A stretch of DNA of 11,815 nucleotides from Tannerella sp. (lineage in GTDB: Bacteria > Bacteroidota > Bacteroidia > Bacteroidales > Tannerellaceae): positions 1 to 11,815 of the forward strand of contig JAITBC010000068.1 in assembly GCA_031283785.1 (NCBI GenBank), read 5' to 3'. Positions 1 through 4,493 of the stretch are shown here, piece after piece. The position numbers and the translations under genes were made by a program. How positions within the stretch are numbered: position 1 is the stretch's first letter; the number at the start of each line of letters is the position of its first letter. The notes beneath the pieces are model-generated. The model ran no database searches, was not told the origin of the DNA, and worked only from the letters and a program-made list of their open reading frames with translations.

Positions 1-74
1 AACAATTAGCTGAATTAAATATTTGTCAAAATGAATTTCACGGTGAATGGAATTACAAAATTCTACCTGAATAA
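1..74 (+). CDS. C-terminal end of a transposase, probably ISAzo13-like (partial)
   Basis: Reading in the third frame from base 3, the sequence is open to a TAA at 72-74 and gives 23 residues ending in NEFHGEWNYKILPE. The HGEWNY motif close to the C-terminus resembles, from memory, the end of ISAzo13-family DDE transposases (DDE_Tnp_ISAZ013). That assignment rests on one short motif and is uncertain; the reading frame itself looks like real protein. The bulk of the gene lies left of the window. Its stop is only two bases from the stop of the convergent sigma factor gene, so the right end of the insertion sequence should lie at or inside the 3' end of that gene. I could not identify a terminal inverted repeat without the left end. 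Confidence 0.5.
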   Translation, partial: QLAELNICQNEFHGEWNYKILPE

Positions 75-76
75 AG

Positions 77-571
77 TCAGATTATTTCGTAACACTTCCT
101 TTGTTTTTCTTTTTCGGCAAGCGCCGAACGTAATTTTTTTATGGAACGTTGCAGCAAGTTTTGCACCGATTGATAATTCATATCCATAATTTCGCCGATG
201 TGATTCAGTTTTAATCCTTTTGTATAACGGTAGTAGATCACTTCTTTCTGGCGTGGAGTGAGCGTTTCCAATACTTTATTGATTTTATTTCTGCGTTCCT
301 GTTCAAGTTCGTTCTCTATCCATTCGTCTTCGATGGTGTATTCAACTGTAAAAACAGGTTCTATGGTGTCCATTTTATATAAAGATTTGTCTTTTTCAAA
401 AACGTTAAACAGGATGTTTTTAAGAGCGATGAATAGATAAAGTTTTACATTGTCCGTACAATTCAGGTTTGAACGGTTGCTGTATATTTTTACGAAAAGA
501 TCCTGAATACAATCTTTTATCAGTTCCCTGTCCGGCGTAAAACGCATGCCGTAAGAAAAAAGTTCTTCCAC
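77..571 (-). CDS. RNA polymerase ECF-type sigma-70 factor (5' end interrupted)
   Basis: The protein matches extracytoplasmic-function sigma factors of Bacteroidota. Region 2 is seen in ELIKDCIQDLFVKIY (promoter melting and core binding). Region 4 is seen in LTPRQKEVIYYRYTKGLKL followed by a helix-turn-helix (IGEIMDMNYQSVQNLLQRSI) that would read the -35 element. The nearest usable start is a GTG at 571, but this cannot be the native start. The frame continues upstream with WEKLLAGDEDAYAYLYRQY, the conserved region 2.1, as far as a TGA at 676-674. The real gene therefore begins further out (see the next entry). No anti-sigma (FecR) gene follows; instead the stop abuts a transposase end. Such factors commonly control SusC/SusD transporters, and a pair lies 3.8 kb away, but a link between them is inference. 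It could be a pseudogene. Confidence 0.85.
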   Translation of the reverse strand: MEELFSYGMRFTPDRELIKDCIQDLFVKIYSNRSNLNCTDNVKLYLFIALKNILFNVFEKDKSLYKMDTIEPVFTVEYTIEDEWIENELEQERRNKINKVLETLTPRQKEVIYYRYTKGLKLNHIGEIMDMNYQSVQNLLQRSIKKLRSALAEKEKQRKCYEII

Positions 572-724
572 ATATTGCCGGTAAAGATATGCGTAAGCGT
601 CCTCGTCTCCGGCGAGAAGTTTCTCCCATAACAGGCTCTCATCAATGGTATAAACGTTTCGAGTAGACGTATTTCAGGTTTTTATTGGCGTCATATATTG
701 CAGGTTATACTTCCGATCAGGCAT
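572..724 (-). other. 5' in-frame extension of the sigma factor gene, broken by TGA
   Basis: Read on the minus strand in the same frame as the sigma factor, an ATG at 724-722 gives MPDRKYNLQYMTPIKT, then a TGA at 676-674. The frame then stays open through NTSTRNVYTIDESLL and WEKLLAGDEDAYAYLYRQY into the annotated protein. A second in-frame ATG lies at 694-692. No ATG, GTG or TTG occurs between the TGA and the GTG at 571; only CTG (634-632) and ATT (646-644) could serve as rare starts. A good promoter lies at 750-780, so the transcript should begin about 20 bases before the ATG at 724. The simplest reading is a nonsense mutation (or sequencing error) early in the gene. A 16-codon leader peptide is the alternative. 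Confidence 0.6.
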
Positions 725-749
725 TTTTAGCGTGAGCAGCCTGCTTGGG

Positions 750-780
750 CAAACATATTGTCTGTGTTCGTCCGAACAAG
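750..780 (-). promoter_or_regulatory. Bacteroidota-type promoter for the sigma factor gene
   Basis: On the minus strand, CTTG (780-777), exactly 19 bases, then TATGTTTG (757-750) fits the Bacteroidota primary-sigma consensus TTTG-N19-TAnnTTTG with one mismatch in the -33 box. The predicted start of transcription is near 744, about 20 bases before the in-frame ATG at 724 of the sigma gene. This makes 724 the likely original start of that gene. Confidence 0.6.
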
Positions 781-950
781 TCAATCGCACAATCTTTATA
801 CAGAAAACAGCTGTAAAATTAAAACATACTCACTTTTGTGAAAATTTTTGTGTATGTTAAAAAACATATTTCCAATTTTTCTTATTCCTGAAACTAAAAA
901 CCGGAAAACAAAAACACGGATAGAACAAACCCCGGGCTGAATAGCATATC
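781..950. other. AT-rich divergent intergenic spacer
   Basis: This stretch separates the divergent promoters of the sigma factor and the nuclease-like gene. No coding frame is convincing. It holds a small hairpin, TATGTT-aaaa-AACATA (853-868), and a CCCGGG palindrome (931-936). Neither has an evident function. Confidence 0.35.
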
Positions 951-982
951 AAAAAAAAAGATTTAGCCTTTACGGTAAATCT
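951..982 (-). terminator. Possible minus-strand hairpin with T-run, or operator
   Basis: AGATTTA (959-965) and TAAATCT (976-982) are inverted repeats that extend inward by CC/GG with one bulged base. On the minus strand the stem is followed by a run of T (the A-run at 951-959). The shape fits a weak intrinsic terminator for minus-strand transcription. However, no minus-strand gene lies to its right, and it overlaps the -33 box of the downstream + strand promoter, so a protein-binding site is equally possible. Confidence 0.25.
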
Positions 983-1013
983 TGTACAACATCAAAAATA
1001 TTTGATAATTTTG
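981..1013 (+). promoter_or_regulatory. Bacteroidota-type promoter for the nuclease-like gene
   Basis: TAATTTTG (1006-1013) matches the -7 consensus TAnnTTTG exactly. CTTG (981-984) lies 21 bases upstream as an imperfect -33 box. Transcription would start near 1020, giving a leader of about 27 bases before the ATG at 1047. Confidence 0.45.
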
Positions 1014-1046
1014 TAGCCTGTAATAACATAACGAAGATAAAGAAAT

Positions 1047-2093
1047 ATGGAAACAAAAGACGTAAGCAGAAAATCAGTAAAACGGTTTATCATCGCGAAT
1101 CCGATATACGATACGGTGTTTAAACGCTTGATGGAAAATCAGCGGATAGCGAAATTTTTTATCAGCGCCATACTCGAACAGCCCATAGAGGATTTACAGG
1201 TACTGCCGCAAGAGTTCTCATATAAACTTGATGAGACGAAGGTGCCGGACAGAGACAGGGACAGGGACAAAGGAAAAGAGAAAGGAAAAGACAAAGGGAA
1301 AGATGAAAAAGAAGAAAACGCCCAGTATTTTTATGCTTTCTTCCGGTTAGATTTCATAGCCACCATTCGCGACAGCAAAGGCAACCATAGCAAGATATTG
1401 ATAGAACTCCAGAAGTCATGGGAAACGTTAGATGTGATACGTTTCCGGAAATATCTCGGAGAGCAGTATAAAAGAGTAGATATCATAGACGGAAAAGAGA
1501 CAGTCCTGCCGATAACAACCATCTATATACTGGGTAACAATCTCGCCGAGATAGACTGTCCTTGCATTAAAGTAGACCGTACTTATACCGACATGCTCAA
1601 TAAGAAACCTATAAATGCAAAGTCTAAATTTATAGAAAACCTTACCCACAACAGTTATGTCATTCAGGCAGGCAGAATCACGGATGTACGTTACACTACA
1701 AACCTCGATAAGTTACTCAGCATCTTTGAACAGCGGTATTTTATCAAAGAAGATTCGGTGGCAAGAAAAGAATACCCATATCAACCGGACGATGAAGATA
1801 TGACGCTTATCACCGATCTGCTGTACGAAATTGGAGCAGACCCCAAAGAACAAAAACAGATAGAAGACGAAGAAGAGGCTTTGCGCATTATTAACAACGT
1901 GAAAGATCCTCTTAAAAGATCGCTCGAAGAAAAAGAGAAAACGATCGAAGAACAAGCCAAATCACTCGAAGAACAGGCCAAATCACTCGAAGAAAAAGAT
2001 AAAACTATCGAAGAGAGTAAGAAAAAACTCGAAGAACAGGCGAAAAAAATTGCGGAGATGGAACGTCTTCTTCAGGATAAACAAATTGAATAA
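1047..2093 (+). CDS. Rpn/PD-(D/E)XK_2 family nuclease-like protein with coiled-coil tail
   Basis: This 348-residue protein begins with NPIYDTVFKRLMEN, the opening motif of the PDDEXK_2 (Rpn, 'PD-(D/E)XK nuclease family transposase') group. Likely catalytic residues are D102 in FRLDF and E120/Q122/K123 in IELQKS, the usual D...E-x-Q variant of the fold. The core runs to about residue 235. Two parts are unusual. One is a highly charged insert at residues 68-90 (alternating Asp/Arg, then Lys/Gly/Asp), placed just before the D102 strand. The other is a C-terminal coiled coil with Leu or Ile at residues 293, 300, 307, 314, 321, 328, 335 and 342. Family members are thought to promote RecA-independent recombination by DNA cleavage; that is knowledge of E. 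coli RpnA-type proteins, not shown here. It stands alone, with its own promoter, and no partner is visible. Confidence 0.8.
   Translation: METKDVSRKSVKRFIIANPIYDTVFKRLMENQRIAKFFISAILEQPIEDLQVLPQEFSYKLDETKVPDRDRDRDKGKEKGKDKGKDEKEENAQYFYAFFRLDFIATIRDSKGNHSKILIELQKSWETLDVIRFRKYLGEQYKRVDIIDGKETVLPITTIYILGNNLAEIDCPCIKVDRTYTDMLNKKPINAKSKFIENLTHNSYVIQAGRITDVRYTTNLDKLLSIFEQRYFIKEDSVARKEYPYQPDDEDMTLITDLLYEIGADPKEQKQIEDEEEALRIINNVKDPLKRSLEEKEKTIEEQAKSLEEQAKSLEEKDKTIEESKKKLEEQAKKIAEMERLLQDKQIE
1248..1316 (+). repeat. Purine-rich low-complexity insert within the nuclease-like gene
   Basis: The coding strand is almost entirely purine with scattered C, made of short repeated GACAGG and AAAGG(A)AAAG units. 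It encodes Asp-Arg repeats followed by Lys-Gly-Lys-Asp repeats. The unit length of 6 bases preserves the frame. The family does not need this segment, so it is probably a slippage-derived linker. Confidence 0.6.
1920..2091 (+). repeat. 21-bp periodic repeat coding for a perfect-heptad coiled coil
   Basis: The pattern (Leu/Ile)-Glu-Glu recurs every seven residues, seen in DNA as CTCGAAGAA or ATCGAAGAA every 21 bases. Two units, SLEEQAK SLEEQAK, are nearly identical in DNA (1962 onward). Eight consecutive heptads have Leu or Ile at the same position. Tail length could change by unequal exchange of whole 21-bp units without a frameshift. Confidence 0.65.
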
Positions 2094-2211
2094 GTTTATC
2101 GTGAACTGCGTATTATGTAAACATTTACTTATTGTGTCATATACCCTTATTTATGGACGTACGAAACATGTCTTTCCCCTATAAATTTCACCGGACATTT
2201 TTATTTGTCTG

Positions 2212-2241
2212 TGTGTGATTGAAAAATTTCATGTATATTTG
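2212..2241 (+). promoter_or_regulatory. Candidate promoter of the methyltransferase gene
   Basis: TATATTTG (2234-2241) matches the -7 consensus TAnnTTTG exactly. The -33 box is weak (TGTG at 2212-2215, 18 bases upstream). The start of transcription would fall at about 2246-2249, that is, on or beside the ATG at 2247, so the message would be leaderless or nearly so unless an earlier promoter is used. Confidence 0.4.
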
Positions 2242-2246
2242 CGCTT

Positions 2247-3560
2247 ATGCAAATGACGGATAGTTTACGTAAATTTATACGCGATCATGCTGCTGATGAT
2301 GTGTCAACCCTTGTCCTAAAGGCATCGCGCTATAAAAGCATAGACCTGCCGTTTGCCGTCAAACAGATTGCGGCACGGCGGCGGGTAAAAGATAAATTGC
2401 CTTTATGGGCTGTCAACGACCGCTTGATTTTCCCATCGGTACTGGCAGCCGAACAATGTTCGTCCGAGCAGACGGCATTATATAAACAACGTCTTGTCGA
2501 CAGCGAAGATGTGATCTTCGATCTGACCGGAGGACTTGGCGTCGATTCTTATTTTTTATCGAAGAAAGCGCGGACAGTCGTTTATGTGGAGCGTGATGCA
2601 GAGTATTGCGAGACGGCGGTTTATAATATGAAGCAGCTTGAAGCGCACAACGTTCACGTACTTAATAGCGATGCGGTAGATATAATTGTCGGGAATACGG
2701 CATTAACAGCGAAGGAAAAACCAACACTCACGGATGTGGAACAGGCAAATGTATTTTATATAGATCCTGCGCGTAGAGGCGCAGGCGACAGGCGATTGTT
2801 CGCCATGAAAGATTGCGAGCCGGATCTGACAAAAATATGGCCTCTGCTTTGTGAAAAACGTGCCAAAATAATCGTCAAGCTGTCGCCGATGCTTGACATA
2901 AGCCGGGTTTTGTTGCAATTGCCGGAGGTGACGGAGGTGCATATTGTCTCGGTAAAAAATGATTGTAAGGAACTTCTCGCGGTAGCCGGTGGCCGCGATT
3001 CTTCAAACGAGATGAAATTGCATGACGCTTTGATTTTGCCCGCTACTTTATCGGAGGGAAATGATGATACAGGCAAGTCTGACGTAAAAATCTATTGTGT
3101 GAATTTTACGTCATCCGGCGAAGAGCAGTCTTTTGGCTTTGGTTACGACGAAGAGAAAACGACGGTTGTTTCGTATGCGGAAGCGACAGGTCGGTATCTT
3201 TACGAGCCGAACGCTTCCATTTTGAAAGCCGGTGCATATAAAACGGTTTCATCACGCTATGGATTGAAGAAACTGCATGTAAACAGTCATCTTTACACCT
3301 CTGATACCTGTACGCCCTTTTTTGCAGGCAGGATCTTTGAAGTGAAAAATGTATATAAATTTGATAACCGTTTGTGCCGGAAATTATCTGCACGGATCCC
3401 CCAGGCAAATCTGTCTGTCCGTAATTTTCCGCTTTCCGTCGATGAGTTACGCAAGAGAACCCGTATAACCGATGGGGGAGATGTGTATTTGTTTGCTACG
3501 ACTTTGGCCGATCGTAATAAAGTGTTGATTGATTGTCGTAAAATGGACGCTATGATGTAA
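2247..3560 (+). CDS. Class I SAM-dependent methyltransferase with THUMP-like domain
   Basis: This 437-residue protein has a Rossmann methyltransferase core in the middle. Motif I is FDLTGGLGVD at residues 91-100, which binds S-adenosylmethionine. The acidic end of strand 2 is E115 in VYVERD. The motif IV/catalytic loop is YIDPARRG at 171-178, and KLSPMLD at about 211-217 is typical of the group. The C-terminal part has conserved GRYLYEPNASILKAGAY (about 325-341) and the small domain ending in TRITDGGDVYLFATTL. This is the 'THUMP-like domain' methyltransferase (PG_1098 type) widespread in Bacteroidota. A nucleic-acid substrate (rRNA or tRNA) is inferred from the THUMP-like fold and the DPAR motif; the exact target is not known to me. 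Starts at M1 (2247) and M3 (2253) are both possible. It looks intact and of normal length. A terminator-like hairpin follows at 3621. Confidence 0.85.
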   Translation: MQMTDSLRKFIRDHAADDVSTLVLKASRYKSIDLPFAVKQIAARRRVKDKLPLWAVNDRLIFPSVLAAEQCSSEQTALYKQRLVDSEDVIFDLTGGLGVDSYFLSKKARTVVYVERDAEYCETAVYNMKQLEAHNVHVLNSDAVDIIVGNTALTAKEKPTLTDVEQANVFYIDPARRGAGDRRLFAMKDCEPDLTKIWPLLCEKRAKIIVKLSPMLDISRVLLQLPEVTEVHIVSVKNDCKELLAVAGGRDSSNEMKLHDALILPATLSEGNDDTGKSDVKIYCVNFTSSGEEQSFGFGYDEEKTTVVSYAEATGRYLYEPNASILKAGAYKTVSSRYGLKKLHVNSHLYTSDTCTPFFAGRIFEVKNVYKFDNRLCRKLSARIPQANLSVRNFPLSVDELRKRTRITDGGDVYLFATTLADRNKVLIDCRKMDAMM

Positions 3561-3620
3561 TCCGTCATTTGCGAAAACATGATAAAATTTGCACATACAG
3601 GCTTTCGTTGGAGGACGCTG

Positions 3621-3670
3621 TTTTCCACTCGGAAATATTTTTTTTCATGTGGAAATATTTTTATATGATT
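3621..3670 (+). terminator. Likely terminator of the methyltransferase gene, with 20-bp direct repeat
   Basis: TTTCCAC (3622-3628) pairs with GTGGAAA (3649-3655). A further inner pairing of GAAA with TTTC is possible, and T-rich sequence follows. This fits a GC-poor intrinsic terminator 60 bases after the stop codon. The same stretch contains GGAAATATTTTT twice (3631-3642 and 3651-3662), 20 bases apart, two helical turns, which would also suit a dimeric regulator. Confidence 0.4.
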
Positions 3671-3677
3671 TTTTTAT

Positions 3678-3685
3678 TATCTTTA
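3678..3685 (+). promoter_or_regulatory. Weak -7-like element upstream of the unrecognised region
   Basis: TATCTTTA differs from TAnnTTTG at the last base only. A T-rich stretch lies at the -33 distance. It would start transcription near 3691, just before an ATG at 3708 that opens the frame described in the next entry. Support is weak in this AT-rich context. Confidence 0.25.
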
Positions 3686-4183
3686 CGGCGTTTAAATTTT
3701 AATTTAATGGACATGACGACACGAAGAACGTTCACCGGACAAACGTTGACGGGCAGCGCAAGATTGCCGGTTGCGCCGTCGATTGTTCCCGCATCGGCAC
3801 AAAAAGAACATGCGCCGTTCGACCCGTATCAACTTCAGCGGCGTGTGCGACACGACCGGCGGCGGGGAATTCAACGGACAGCGAAACAACATCATTTCCT
3901 ACGAAGTGACACGTCGCTCTTGCTCCATTTGCCTGCTGCAACACATCGCCATGAAGTTCCATCGCCACCTTTCGTGAGACTGTGCTCTCGAACGATTCAA
4001 AATGGACAACGAGACCAACGCCATGATTACGCGTCCGGCATCGGTTGTCGTATCAGTTCCGAACCTGTAAATTACGAAGTGATGCCTCTCTTGATAATCA
4101 ATATATCCTGTCCGCCAAGCTACCAACACTTGTATCCCCGTAGCGCTTCCGAAACGCGCCCGTCTTTTTTGACAAATATTAAC

Positions 4184-4194
4184 GGGGGGGGGGG
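4184..4194 (+). repeat. Homopolymer run of 11 G
   Basis: Eleven consecutive G lie 299 bases upstream of the susC start. TTGACA (4169-4174) and TATAAT (4201-4206) flank the run at a 26-base spacing. Runs of this length are prone to slippage during replication and also to sequencing error. Confidence 0.7.
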
Positions 4195-4248
4195 TAATTG
4201 TATAATATTTATTAATGCACACACTGTAAAACCCGGTGATTTTGTGCG

Positions 4249-4293
4249 ACACACCCCCGTTCCGGCGCAAATAACGTCGGAACGGGGGTGTGT
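4249..4293 (+). terminator. Strong 16-bp perfect hairpin in the susC upstream region
   Basis: ACACACCCCCGTTCCG (4249-4264) and CGGAACGGGGGTGTGT (4278-4293) are perfect inverted repeats around a 13-base loop. The loop can add two further CG pairs. Moderately U-rich sequence follows (TATTTGTGTTTTG), so an intrinsic terminator or attenuator between upstream transcription and susC is plausible. The hairpin is close to symmetrical, so it could stop transcripts from either side. No antiterminator helix is obvious, although the C run could also pair with the G11 run upstream. Confidence 0.5.
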
Positions 4294-4361
4294 ATTTGTG
4301 TTTTGCCAATTTTCCAACATCTATATTATGATTTTGCAGCGCATGTCGCCAAACATCCGGA

Positions 4362-4405
4362 ATATCTCCTCAAACTGCGGAGGTATCCGGCCAAACCGGA
4401 GATAT
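4362..4405 (+). promoter_or_regulatory. Nested inverted repeat in the susC leader or promoter region
   Basis: ATATCTCC (4362-4369) and GGAGATAT (4398-4405) are inverted repeats. Between them lie a small hairpin, CGGA-ggta-TCCG, and repeated ATCCGG words. The structure sits about 90-130 bases before the susC start, in the position expected for operator sites or a structured leader. An AATATTTG (4426-4433) just downstream resembles a -7 box with one or two mismatches. I cannot assign the regulator. Confidence 0.35.
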
Positions 4406-4493
4406 GTGTATCCAAACAGTCGGAAAATATTTGATCATTAATTTACGAACTTATTATATTAATTATCTCATTAATTTTTAAAACATTCTTATT

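Larger units (their letters stand above)
3708..4441 (+). other. Unrecognised region: possible decayed gene or leader of the susC operon
   Basis: From the ATG at 3708 (or 3569) one frame stays open to a TAA at 4439-4441, 53 bases before susC. The first part, MTTRRTFTGQTLTG and LPVAPSIVPASAQKEHAPFD, looks like protein. After about 3830 the frame becomes rich in Arg and His, as in a shadow frame. From about 3833 the +1-shifted frame gives a more natural INFSGVCDTTGGGEFNGQ and RNNIISYEVTRR, then a TGA at 3975-3977. It then continues with MDNETNAMITRPASVVVSVP before another stop. The base composition to about 4130 is like that of susC. I read this as a gene broken by frameshifts, but I do not recognise the family. 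A real 244- or 290-residue protein cannot be excluded. The right part carries the G11 tract and hairpins and looks regulatory. Confidence 0.25.

Noticed and set aside
674..676. TGA in the sigma gene as selenocysteine or a recoded sense codon
   Set aside because: Other genes in the window end at TGA, including the sigma gene itself, so the code is standard. I see no convincing stem-loop directly after the TGA that would serve as a selenocysteine insertion element.
853..868. TATGTT-aaaa-AACATA as a terminator
   Set aside because: The stem is six AT-rich pairs with no T-run directly after it on either strand, so it is too weak to call.
4184..4194. G-quadruplex
   Set aside because: There is one continuous G run without the four separated runs needed for an ordinary intramolecular quadruplex. 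The nearest other G run (4284-4288) is part of the hairpin stem.
4249..4293. Invertible promoter (inverton) upstream of susC
   Set aside because: The inverted repeats are only 13 bases apart, too close to flank an invertible promoter segment. No recombinase gene is nearby and no promoter lies in the loop.
3899..4309. Minus-strand open frame of 136 codons opposite the susC upstream region
   Set aside because: It runs through the 16-bp hairpin and the G11 tract, has no promoter or start context, and its composition changes along its length. It is better explained as a shadow frame.
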